Shown here piece by piece: positions 1 through 4,977 of a DNA stretch of 5,347 nt; position 1 is the first letter of the stretch; each line of letters starts with the position of its first letter. The stretch spans positions 1 to 5,347 of the forward strand of contig CALJUJ010000558.1 in NCBI GenBank assembly GCA_937975525.1, in the 5' to 3' direction. A program made the position numbers and the translations under genes. The DNA comes from an uncultured bacterium. GTDB taxonomy: Bacteria; Desulfobacterota; Binatia; HRBIN30. The notes below the pieces were generated by a model. It saw only the letters and a list, made by a program, of their open reading frames with translations. It ran no database searches and had not been told where the DNA came from.

Positions 1-45
1 CAGCATCCATCCTTCCCCGCCGACCCCCTTCCTTTAGAGTTCGGG

Positions 46-62
46 CGCAAGTCTTAATTGCG
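46..62. promoter_or_regulatory. Inverted repeat upstream of the Fic gene (outer dyad)
   Basis: The sequence reads CGCAA, then seven bases, then TTGCG: a perfect 5-bp dyad with a TTAA at its centre, 36 bases before the Fic start codon. It lies in the most AT-rich stretch of the leader, where a promoter -10 element could sit, but no convincing -35/-10 pair is visible. Its spacer length matches that of the second dyad at 69-91. An operator or a leader-RNA stem are both possible. The dyad itself is seen; the function is inferred. Confidence 0.35.
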
Positions 63-68
63 GCAGCC

Positions 69-91
69 GCTGTTCACGTCCGCTGAACAGC
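69..91. promoter_or_regulatory. Perfect 8-bp inverted repeat just before the Fic start
   Basis: GCTGTTCA (69-76) and TGAACAGC (84-91) are exact reverse complements separated by seven bases, and the second arm ends 6 bases before the ATG at 98. No Shine-Dalgarno sequence is visible between the dyad and the ATG. Either a bound repressor or an RNA stem here would therefore interfere directly with expression of fic. The layout is not a LexA/SOS box, which needs GAAC-N4-GTTC. A smaller palindrome, CGGC-A-GCCG (61-69), lies between the two dyads. Confidence 0.45.
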
Positions 92-97
92 ACCACC

Positions 98-1261
98 ATG
101 GACCGAGGACCGACCGGAACGCACCGGACGAGCACCCACGGCGGCGAGACCGTCCGGGCCTTCGTGCCGAACCCCCTCCCGCCGACCCCGCCTCTGGACC
201 TCGGCGCCACCATCCTGCAGCAGCTCGAGCGGGCCAACCTCGCCGTCGGTCGGCTCGACGGCGTCTCGGCTGCCCTGCCCGACACCCACCTCTTCCTCTA
301 CACCTACGTGCGGAAGGAGGCCCTGCTGTCGTCGCAGATCGAGGGCACGCAGTCCTCGCTGTCCGAGCTCTTGCTGTTCGAGCTCGACCAGGCCGCCGGC
401 GCGCCGCTCGACGACGTCGTGGAGGTGTCCAACTACGTAGCGGCCCTCGACCACGGCCTGGCTCGGCTGCGCGGCGGCTTCCCGCTCAGCAACCGCCTCC
501 TGCGGGAGATCCACGCGAAGCTGCTCGAACGCGGCCGCGGCAGCGACAAGCTGCCCGGTGAGTTCCGACGCACGCAGAACTGGATCGGCGGCGCGCGGCC
601 CGGCACCGCGCACTTCGTCCCGCCCCCGCCGGACGCGGTCCCGGAGTGCATGCGGGACCTCGAGTCGTTCCTGCACGCGGACGGCAACGGACTGCCGATC
701 CTCATACGCGCGGCGATGGCGCACGTGCAGTTCGAGTCGATCCATCCGTTCCTGGACGGCAACGGGCGCGTCGGTCGCCTGCTCATCACGCTCTTGCTCT
801 GCCACCAGGGTCAGCTGCGCGATCCCCTCCTCTACCTGAGCCTCTACCTCAAGCAGAACCGCGATCGCTACTACGGCCTGCTCGACCGCGTGCGGCAGGT
901 CGGAGATTGGGAGGCGTGGGTCGAGTTCTTCCTCGAAGGCGTCGAACGGACGGCGACGGGCGCCGTCGACACCGCCGGCCGCCTGATGTCGCTGTTCGCC
1001 GAACACCGCGGCCGGATCCAACAAGCGGGCCGGAAGGCCAGCTCGGCCCTGCGCGTGCACGACGCGCTGAAGGCCCGACCCGTCCATCGATTGCAGGACG
1101 TCGCGAACAGCACCGGGCTGTCCTTCCCCGCCGCAGCTGCCGGGATGCGTGTCCTCATGGACCTGCAGATCGCGCGGGAGGTGACCGGAAAGCAGCGCAA
1201 TCGCGTCTTCGCCTACGACGGCTACCTCGACATCCTCAACGAGGGGACGGAGAACCTCTAG
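98..1261 (+). CDS. Fic family protein, class II (self-inhibited AMP transferase)
   Basis: 387 aa, cytosolic. Fic enzymes transfer AMP (or another nucleotide moiety) from a nucleotide donor to a hydroxyl group on a target protein. The full Fic motif HPFLDGNGRVGR is present at residues 216-227, with catalytic His216, acidic Asp220 and the GNGR anion-binding loop. An N-terminal inhibitory helix carries SSQIEG at 78-83, matching the (S/T)xxxE(G/N) motif with Glu82; this places the protein in class II, where the inhibitory helix precedes the Fic core. A flap region lies near TAHFVPPPP (170-178). Residues about 310-375 look like the winged-helix DNA-binding tail common in these proteins. Length and both ends look normal for the family, including the N-terminal block rich in RGPTG and GGETVRAFVP. 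ATG 98 is chosen because family similarity starts there, although no Shine-Dalgarno sequence is visible. No separate antitoxin gene is adjacent, as expected for self-inhibited Fic. The upstream dyads suggest regulation, possibly by its own C-terminal domain. The target is unknown. Confidence 0.95.
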   Translation: MDRGPTGTHRTSTHGGETVRAFVPNPLPPTPPLDLGATILQQLERANLAVGRLDGVSAALPDTHLFLYTYVRKEALLSSQIEGTQSSLSELLLFELDQAAGAPLDDVVEVSNYVAALDHGLARLRGGFPLSNRLLREIHAKLLERGRGSDKLPGEFRRTQNWIGGARPGTAHFVPPPPDAVPECMRDLESFLHADGNGLPILIRAAMAHVQFESIHPFLDGNGRVGRLLITLLLCHQGQLRDPLLYLSLYLKQNRDRYYGLLDRVRQVGDWEAWVEFFLEGVERTATGAVDTAGRLMSLFAEHRGRIQQAGRKASSALRVHDALKARPVHRLQDVANSTGLSFPAAAAGMRVLMDLQIAREVTGKQRNRVFAYDGYLDILNEGTENL

Positions 1262-1282
1262 GAACGAGCATCAAGGTTGGTC

Positions 1283-1292
1283 GTCGAGCCAG
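1283..1292. repeat. Candidate left terminal inverted repeat core of IS copy 1
   Basis: GTCGAGCCAG matches the reverse complement of the right end of copy 2 exactly (3175-3184) and that of copy 1 (2527-2536) with one mismatch. A short ATCAAG/ATCCAG similarity farther out (1270-1275) supports it. The flanking bases are poorly conserved, so the full inverted repeat cannot be drawn. Confidence 0.45.
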
Positions 1293-1340
1293 CCGTGCCG
1301 GCGCCCGATCCGCTTCGTCACCCGCTTCGATCAAGCGCGC

Positions 1341-2405
1341 GTGTCCGACTGGTTCCCGCTGCGCTTCCTGCTCGCCACCTTCGCCGGCTGGGTGAACCGG
1401 CACCAGGCCGACGTCATCGCCTACCTCGTCGAGGAGAACCGCGTGCTGCGCGAGCAGCTCGGTGGCAGGGTGCCCCGGCTCGACGACGGCCAGCGCCGCC
1501 GGCTGGCAGCCAGGGCCAAGACCGTCGGCCGCCGCGTGCTCGCCAAGGTCGCGACCATCGTCACGCCGGACACGCTGCTCCGCTGGCACAGGCGCTTGAT
1601 CGCGGCGAAGCACACGTTCGTGCGCCGGCGCGTCGGCCGGCCCGGGATCATGCGGGTCATCCGCGAGCTCGTGCTGCGGCTCGCGAAGGACAACCCGCGC
1701 TGGGGCTACCTGCGCATCCAGGGCGAGATGAAGAAGCTCGGCCACCGAGTCGCGCGCACGACGATCGCCAACACGTTGAAGGGCGCCGGCGTGCCGCCGA
1801 GCCCGGGGCGGCCGACGAGCTGGGCGACGTTCCTGAAGGCGCACGCCGGCGGGATCGCTGCGATGGACTTCTTCACCGCCGAGGTGTGGACGGCGCGCGG
1901 GCTGCTCACGCACTACGTGCTGTTCGCGCTGCACCACGCGAGCCGTGCCGTCGAGATCGTCGGCGTCACGCCGAACCCGAACGAAGCGTTCATGGTTCAG
2001 GTCGCGCGCAACCTCACCGATCCGGTCGACGGGTTCCTGCTCGACAGGCAGTCGCTGATCCTCGACCGCGACAGCAAGTTCACGGCGCGGTCCCGGCGCG
2101 TGCTCGCCGACGCCGGGGTCACCCTGCTGACCACCGCCTACCAGGCGCCCGACATGAACGCATTCGCCGAGCGGTGGGTGCAGACGGTGAAGCGCGAGTG
2201 CCTGGAGCGGCTGATCCTGTTCGGGCCGGGGCACCTGCAGCGGGCGCTGCAGGAGTTCGTCGCGCACTACCACCTCGAACGCCCGCATCAGGGTCTCGGG
2301 AACCGCGTGCTCACCGGGAGCGCCGTCGAGAGCCCAAAGGCTGGCGAGGTGGTCGTCGACGAGCGACTCGGCGGGCTGCTGCGCAGCTATCGCTACTCGG
2401 CCTGA
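1341..2405 (+). CDS. IS transposase with integrase core (rve, DDE)
   Basis: 354 aa. The protein catalyses cut-and-join of the IS ends. It has an N-terminal segment with hydrophobic helix LRFLLATFAGWVN, helix-turn-helix-like stretches (about 75-90 and 120-147, including WGYLRIQGEMKKLG), and an integrase core from about residue 165. The catalytic triad is visible as Asp176 (AAMDFFT), Asp242 (LILDRDSKF) and Glu277 (NAFAERWV), with 34 residues between the second Asp and Glu. This is close to the 35 typical of IS3/IS481-type enzymes. The C-terminal tail ends in LRSYRYSA. It starts at GTG 1341, the first possible start; the frame is open farther upstream to the IS end but offers no other start codon. 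No strong ribosome-binding site is seen. No frameshift is apparent, so the enzyme is probably intact. I assign it to the single-ORF integrase-core group near IS481/IS3 without naming an exact IS family. Confidence 0.93.
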   Translation: MSDWFPLRFLLATFAGWVNRHQADVIAYLVEENRVLREQLGGRVPRLDDGQRRRLAARAKTVGRRVLAKVATIVTPDTLLRWHRRLIAAKHTFVRRRVGRPGIMRVIRELVLRLAKDNPRWGYLRIQGEMKKLGHRVARTTIANTLKGAGVPPSPGRPTSWATFLKAHAGGIAAMDFFTAEVWTARGLLTHYVLFALHHASRAVEIVGVTPNPNEAFMVQVARNLTDPVDGFLLDRQSLILDRDSKFTARSRRVLADAGVTLLTTAYQAPDMNAFAERWVQTVKRECLERLILFGPGHLQRALQEFVAHYHLERPHQGLGNRVLTGSAVESPKAGEVVVDERLGGLLRSYRYSA

Positions 2406-2519
2406 CGGCGACGCCCTTCGCCACCGTTGCCGAGGTCGATCACGGCCACCGGTCTGCGTGCTCGGCCGAAACCGACGCAGTCGATTCATTCACGAGCGGC
2501 TCCGGCGTGGTTGATTCGG

Positions 2520-2555
2520 CCTCGAACCGGCTCGACCGATTATCTGGATAGGACG
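2520..2555. repeat. Conserved right end of IS copy 1
   Basis: 36 bases identical at 31 positions to 3168-3203. They run from CCTCGAAC through GGCTCGACCG to GGATAGGACG. The stretch is clearly better conserved than most of the non-coding DNA between the transposase stop and this point, as expected of a transposase-binding end. Confidence 0.65.
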
Positions 2556-2757
2556 GGCACCGGCGACCCCGACCAGACCCCGGCCGGAGGTTCGACTTGA
2601 TGCTGAAGGGCGCGACGCTCTTCGTCGCCTGGACCGGCCTGCGGCACCGAACCACCCGCGACCTCGACCTGCTCGGCCAAGGCGCGCCGGAAGAGTCGCG
2701 CATCCTGCAGCTGATCCGGGCCGTCTGCGTGACCGAGGTCGAGCCGGACGGCGTGGC
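2556..2757 (+). pseudogene. Fragment of an AbiEii-type nucleotidyltransferase toxin
   Basis: Reading in the frame of 2588-2757 gives about 57 codons of recognisable AbiEii-like protein: RFDLMLKGATLFVAW, then TGLRHRTTRDLDLLGQG, then a stretch ending in VCVTEVEPDGV. The LKGA block and the RxxRDLDLL block (Asp codons at 2660 and 2666) are the hallmarks of the AbiEii/AbiGii toxin nucleotidyltransferases, which act in type IV toxin-antitoxin or phage-exclusion pairs. Upstream the frame reaches a stop at 2549-2551 inside the IS end, and no AbiEi antitoxin is present. Downstream, similarity stops where the second transposase remnant begins at about 2755-2758; the out-of-frame continuation ends at TAA 2768. 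Both ends of the gene are lost, so it cannot be functional. Assignment is from motif recognition on a short piece. Confidence 0.75.
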
Positions 2758-3048
2758 GTCACGTTGCTAACCACCGCCTACCAGGCTCCAAACATGAACG
2801 CATTCGCCGAAAGGTGGGTGAAGACCGTCAAGCGCGAGTGCCTGGAGCGGCTGATCCTGCTCGGGTCCGGGCATCTGCAGCGGGCGCTGCAGGAGTTCGT
2901 CGCGCACTACCACTGCGAGCGGCCGCACCAGGGCCTCGGAAACACGGTGCTCAACGGGCGGGGCGCCGACGCACCGAAGGACGGCGGCGAGGTGGTCGTC
3001 GACGAACGCCTCGGCGGGCTGCTGCGCAGCTACCGCTACTCGGCCTGA
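2755..3048 (+). pseudogene. Transposase C-terminal remnant
   Basis: From GVTLLTTAYQ to LRSYRYSA this aligns with residues 259-354 of the intact transposase: about 82 of 95 residues are identical, with one extra codon (near the PKDGG stretch). It retains only the catalytic Glu (NAFAERWV) and lacks both catalytic Asp residues. The remaining frame is undamaged, which suggests that truncation was recent compared with the divergence of the two elements. There is no plausible native start; the frame simply emerges from the AbiEii junction. Confidence 0.9.
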
Positions 3049-3167
3049 CGGCGCGCCGCGTCGTCGATGTCGTCGAATACGAGGTCGATTCGGGTCAGCG
3101 GTCTGCGCGGTCGGCGGAAACGCCAGCGATCAATTCGGTCTCGGTCGCCTGGAAGTGGCTGATCCTC

Positions 3168-3203
3168 CCTCGAACTGGCTCGACCGGTTTTCCGGACAGG
3201 ACG
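3168..3203. repeat. Conserved right end of IS copy 2
   Basis: Matches 2520-2555 at 31 of 36 positions and contains CTGGCTCGAC (3175-3184), the exact reverse complement of the candidate left end of copy 1. The stop codon of the neighbouring - strand membrane gene (3208-3210) lies just outside it. Confidence 0.65.
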
Positions 3204-3207
3204 AGGG

Positions 3208-3585
3208 TCACATCAGGGAAGCAGGCCCGAATCCGCCCTTACGAAGACTGTCTCGCATCCTCATCGTGCGAAGTACATGTAGTCGACATCCGAGTAATGC
3301 TAACAGTGCGGCGAGGATCACCAATTCTAATGGTAATATTCCCGAGACAGAGGTTGCGGCAATGCCAATAGATATGAAGCTACATGCTTTGACTACGATT
3401 CCCGACCAGCCCCAGACTTCGTGTGCCCGCCTCGACGTCAACGGACCAGTCCTGCGCAGCTCCTTCACGGCCTCAACGATCGGCGGAACAAGCGTGCGGA
3501 AGAACGGCCAGACAACGCCCACCCAAAGAAAGATAGCAAACGAGAAGGCTGCGAAGCCGTAGAAGAGGGTTTTCACGACAAGCAC
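3208..3585 (-). CDS. Small three-helix membrane protein, possible immunity protein
   Basis: 125 aa from GTG 3585; GTG 3576, giving a start of MKTLFYGF, is an equally good alternative and neither has a clear Shine-Dalgarno sequence. Hydrophobic segments lie at about residues 4-28, 58-80 and 83-102. A charged loop (about 38-55, with KELRRTG and SRRAHEVW) separates the first two, and the tail is basic (RTMRMRDSLRKGG). I recognise no family. It is the last gene of the - strand array, 12 to 21 bases after the apparent end of the third secreted unit. Small membrane proteins in this position sometimes protect the producer from toxins acting at the envelope, so an immunity role is an inference from position. 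The gene ends within a few bases of the truncated IS, so its native C-terminus may have been cut. Its GC content is lower than that of the left half. Confidence 0.6.
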   Translation of the reverse strand: MLVVKTLFYGFAAFSFAIFLWVGVVWPFFRTLVPPIVEAVKELRRTGPLTSRRAHEVWGWSGIVVKACSFISIGIAATSVSGILPLELVILAALLALLGCRLHVLRTMRMRDSLRKGGFGPASLM

Positions 3586-3597
3586 AACGACTGCCGA

Positions 3598-3904
3598 CTA
3601 GCGAGCCTTGAGAGTGTGCGACACGCCGATCATATATGCAGCCCACTCCTCGGCTGTCTTGATATTGCACGGCATCCGCGAGAATCCTGCGCGCCATGCG
3701 GATGCTGCCTGAAGAAAGGTAGGTCCGCTTGTCGCACAAACCTCTAGTTAGCGAGCGCTCGACCCCGACGCCGACCCCATCTGCGAGGTCGAAAGCCCAG
3801 ACGCGAGTTTCAGCTCCCGCGGCCGTGCTCGCCGACGCGGTCCCGGGGACGAGCAGGCTCGCCAGGGCGCACAGGATCGCGAGGAAAAGCCAACGCCTAC
3901 GCAC
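3598..3904 (-). pseudogene. Third secreted unit of the array, probably frameshifted
   Basis: It starts at GTG 3904, which overlaps the stop codon of the preceding immunity gene by 8 bases; ATG 3919 is an alternative. The protein opens with a clear signal peptide: MRRRWLFLAIL, a hydrophobic core, then LLVPGTASASTAAG with likely cleavage after an Ala-x-Ala. The frame continues as AETRVWAFDLADGVGVGVERSL, but beyond about 3750 it becomes Cys/Arg-rich and implausible and would run to 3473 through the membrane gene. The adjacent frame, open from 3747 to the TAG at 3600-3598, reads protein-like: SGPTFLQAASAWRAGF, then MPCNIKTAEEWAAYMIGVSH, ending TLKAR. The simplest reading is a short secreted protein of about 100 aa broken by one indel near 3740-3755. 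I do not recognise the tail. A sequencing error or programmed frameshifting would also explain it. Confidence 0.5.
3816..3857. repeat. Leader repeat, copy in the third unit
   Basis: 42 bases matching 4533-4574 without gaps at 34 positions. On the - strand it encodes the end of the signal-peptide core and the cleavage region (LLVPGTASASTAAG). It appears to be homologous leader DNA shared with the colicin D-like unit. Confidence 0.6.
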
Positions 3905-4130
3905 TGTCTCTAACCTCATCACGGGCCTTCAAGACAGCCGTCCGGTAGCCCTCGGCAACGAGCTCCGCGATTGCCTTCTCGAGCGAAGCCTCAAGATCAA
4001 AGAGCACGCGTTCCTCGGCCTGATCTTCGAAAGCGACGTCCCGATCACTATTGAAGCGAGCGAGCCAGTCGAAGAGAACCAAGGCCTCAGCGTGGCGGAG
4101 CGTGATGTGGACGGGATTCTTGCCAGTCAT
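3897..4130 (-). CDS. Putative immunity protein for the colicin D-like toxin
   Basis: 77 aa, small, acidic and predicted mostly helical, with no signal peptide, so cytosolic. That is where a protein must be to block a tRNase in the producer. It reads MTGKNPVHITLRHAEALVLF, then a DWLARF motif, FEDQAEERVL, DLEASLEK, and a helical C-terminus. It resembles small uncharacterised actinobacterial proteins found beside polymorphic toxins, with the pattern AEALVLFxWLxRF and EDQAExRxLxxLEaxLEK; this is from memory of the pattern. The ATG at 4130 overlaps the toxin stop codon as ATGA and has GGGGGAG just upstream. A longer start at 4181 would lie 51 bases inside the toxin gene and add an unlikely N-terminus. 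It is similar in size to the colicin D immunity protein (about 87 aa), but I cannot claim homology to it. Confidence 0.8.
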   Translation of the reverse strand: MTGKNPVHITLRHAEALVLFDWLARFNSDRDVAFEDQAEERVLFDLEASLEKAIAELVAEGYRTAVLKARDEVRDSA

Positions 4131-4609
4131 AGACTCCCCCGACTGAAAACGTTCTGCAGCTGCGCGCTGTGGAGCCTCCACCCGGAGACGAAGTTGCCCG
4201 CTGGGTCTGCGATCACGTTCAACCCTGTTCCGGGATCGAGATAGTGCGTTACTGGGTTGCCTCGGTAGGTCCCGCTGATCGCCTTCACAGTGTCGCTGTT
4301 GATGTGCTGGTTTAGCGCTCGACTGAACTCCGCGGCGTTGGCTCGGCTGTAGTTGCCGATCACGCCGAAGTCGCCCGCGTGCTTGAACTTCCTCTGCAGT
4401 TGCTCGGCGCTGTTTCCGAGAATCCGACTACTTGCCCCCTTTGCGGCAAGGAGGGAATCGGACGCGAGTTGATCGTACGTCGGCTTGCACCCCCGGTGCA
4501 GTTGGACGGTGGACACGGCCTCGTGCTCGATGCCCGCGGCCGCGCTACCCGACGCGAACCCCGGCACGAGCAGAACCGCATAGACGCACAGCTGGAGATA
4601 GCGAATCAA
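4127..4609 (-). CDS. Secreted colicin D-like tRNase toxin
   Basis: 160 aa from TTG 4609. Colicin D-type nucleases cleave tRNA-Arg in the anticodon loop and stop translation. Residues 1-25 form a signal peptide (MIRYLQLCVYAVLLVPG, then small residues ASGSAAAG). A short linker is followed by the nuclease domain at about 70-160: KFKHAGDFGV (74-83), an ISGTYRG motif, VTHYLDPGTGLNV, then SGWRL and a C-terminal RGSL. Lys74, Lys76, His77, Ser142 and Trp144 correspond to the colicin D active-site residues as I recall them (K608, K610, H611, S677, W679), with nearly the same His-to-Ser spacing (65 against 66), so catalysis should be intact. TTG 4609 is chosen because it overlaps the upstream stop as TTGA and has GGAG six bases before it; a TTG at 4684 would lie deep inside the upstream gene. 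Unlike colicin D or CdiA, it has no receptor-binding or carrier region. Confidence 0.85.
   Translation of the reverse strand: MIRYLQLCVYAVLLVPGFASGSAAAGIEHEAVSTVQLHRGCKPTYDQLASDSLLAAKGASSRILGNSAEQLQRKFKHAGDFGVIGNYSRANAAEFSRALNQHINSDTVKAISGTYRGNPVTHYLDPGTGLNVIADPAGNFVSGWRLHSAQLQNVFSRGSL
4134..4140 (-). promoter_or_regulatory. Ribosome-binding site deciding the 4130 start
   Basis: GGGGGAG on the - strand lies 3 bases before the ATG at 4130, within the last codons of the toxin gene. Together with the ATGA overlap it fixes the immunity start and implies re-initiation by ribosomes finishing the toxin. The spacing is on the short side. Confidence 0.6.
4533..4574. repeat. Leader repeat, copy in the colicin D-like unit
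   Basis: Partner of 3816-3857 (34 of 42 bases identical, no gaps). On the - strand it encodes LLVPGFASGSAAAG at the end of the signal peptide. Similarity fades on both sides. Confidence 0.6.
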
Positions 4610-4977
4610 CCTTCTCTCCGGATTCTCCTCGACCAAAGACGCTGCGCTTGGGCATGTCCTTTCTTGGTAAGGTTCAGCCAACAAACCTCGCCGAGCTCGG
4701 GACCTGCCGGCCTCGTAGGCCAGTCACCTTCGATCCGCTGCATCGCATCGTCCACCGGAACGTCCCACGGGAGAAAGCCCTCTTGCTCGTCGACCATTCC
4801 TGGCTCTGCCAAGCCGCCCTCGAGAAGCTTCCGGATTAGTCGAAGGGACAGTTCGCGACTTGCTTCGTCGGACTGTACGCCTCCTGTCGTGCGCGAGACT
4901 GATACCACCTCCGCAGCTTGGATCCAATCATCCAGGCCCCGAAGCAAGAGATCCTCGATGCAAGCCTGAAGCATCAT
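4606..4977 (-). CDS. Putative immunity protein for the upstream toxin tip
   Basis: 123 aa, soluble, no signal peptide. It begins MMLQACIEDLLLRGLDDWIQ and is helical at first. The middle carries LSLRLIRKLLEGGLAEPGM and a GFLPWDVPVDDAMQRI stretch, and the end has CWLNLTKKG. The pattern of a LIRxLLxxGL helix, then FxPWDxPxxxAxxRI and WLxLTxxG, looks like a winged-helix-type small actinobacterial protein of unknown function seen beside toxins; no named family can be given. The ATG at 4977 overlaps the toxin stop codon as ATGA; a second ATG follows immediately at 4974. A toxin tip followed by an overlapping small acidic cytosolic protein is the standard toxin/immunity arrangement. Its own stop overlaps the start of the next toxin as TTGA, so it couples the two modules. 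Confidence 0.8.
   Translation of the reverse strand: MMLQACIEDLLLRGLDDWIQAAEVVSVSRTTGGVQSDEASRELSLRLIRKLLEGGLAEPGMVDEQEGFLPWDVPVDDAMQRIEGDWPTRPAGPELGEVCWLNLTKKGHAQAQRLWSRRIRREG
4610..4619 (-). promoter_or_regulatory. Ribosome-binding site deciding the TTG 4609 start
   Basis: GGAGAGAAGG ends directly before TTG 4609, placing GGAG six bases from the start codon. It lies in the last codons of the preceding immunity gene, whose TGA overlaps the TTG. This supports coupled initiation at a weak start codon, which would make toxin output depend on prior translation of the immunity gene. Confidence 0.55.

Larger units (their letters stand above)
1263..2555 (+). mobile_element. Insertion sequence, copy 1 (near-complete)
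   Basis: About 1.29 kb containing one transposase gene. The right end is defined by comparison with the second copy: 36 bases (2520-2555) match 3168-3203 at 31 positions, and similarity is lost just after. The left end is inferred from GTCGAGCCAG at 1283-1292, the exact reverse complement of CTGGCTCGAC in the right end of copy 2 (3175-3184) and a 9 of 10 match to copy 1's own right end. With the same distance to the tip, the left end falls at about 1263, directly after the Fic stop codon. The inverted repeats are degenerate outside this core, and I see no clear target-site duplication. Boundaries are good to a few bases on the right and perhaps ten on the left. Confidence 0.7.
2755..3203 (+). 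mobile_element. 5'-truncated IS of the same family, copy 2
   Basis: This is the last 3' third of an element related to copy 1, in the same orientation: the transposase C-terminus, the downstream non-coding DNA and the right end. About 850 bases of the 5' part, including the left end, are missing. The left junction is with the AbiEii fragment. The remnant cannot move by itself, although its right end (3168-3203) is preserved and might still be recognised by the copy 1 transposase. Confidence 0.8.

Noticed and set aside
71..91. GTTC...GAAC before fic as an SOS (LexA) box
   Set aside because: The half-sites are inverted relative to GAAC-N4-GTTC and the spacing is nine bases.
74..1087. Long open frame antisense to the Fic gene
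   Set aside because: It is a low-complexity Arg/Ala/Glu-rich shadow expected from high-GC third positions, and the opposite strand encodes a complete, motif-verified Fic protein.
2454..2480. Stem CTGCGT...ACGCAG after the transposase as a terminator
   Set aside because: Only six base pairs with a 15-base loop, no U-tract, and not preserved exactly in the second IS copy.
1236..2551. Long open frames on both strands over the transposase gene
   Set aside because: Both are Arg/Pro/Ala-rich translations without recognisable motifs, whereas the 1341-2405 frame has the full DDE triad.
3155..3562. Plus-strand open frame opposite the membrane protein
   Set aside because: It starts within the IS right end and has no coherent hydrophobic or domain pattern, while the - strand frame gives three clean membrane segments.
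4610..4684. Longer N-terminus of the colicin D-like protein from TTG 4684
   Set aside because: It would overlap the immunity gene by 79 bases and put 25 polar residues before the signal peptide. TTG 4609 has a well-spaced GGAG and a TTGA overlap.
3729..4969. Plus-strand open frames opposite the toxin/immunity array (3729-4244, 4379-4969)
   Set aside because: They are antisense to genes with signal peptides, catalytic motifs and stop/start overlaps, and show no domain-like sequence themselves.
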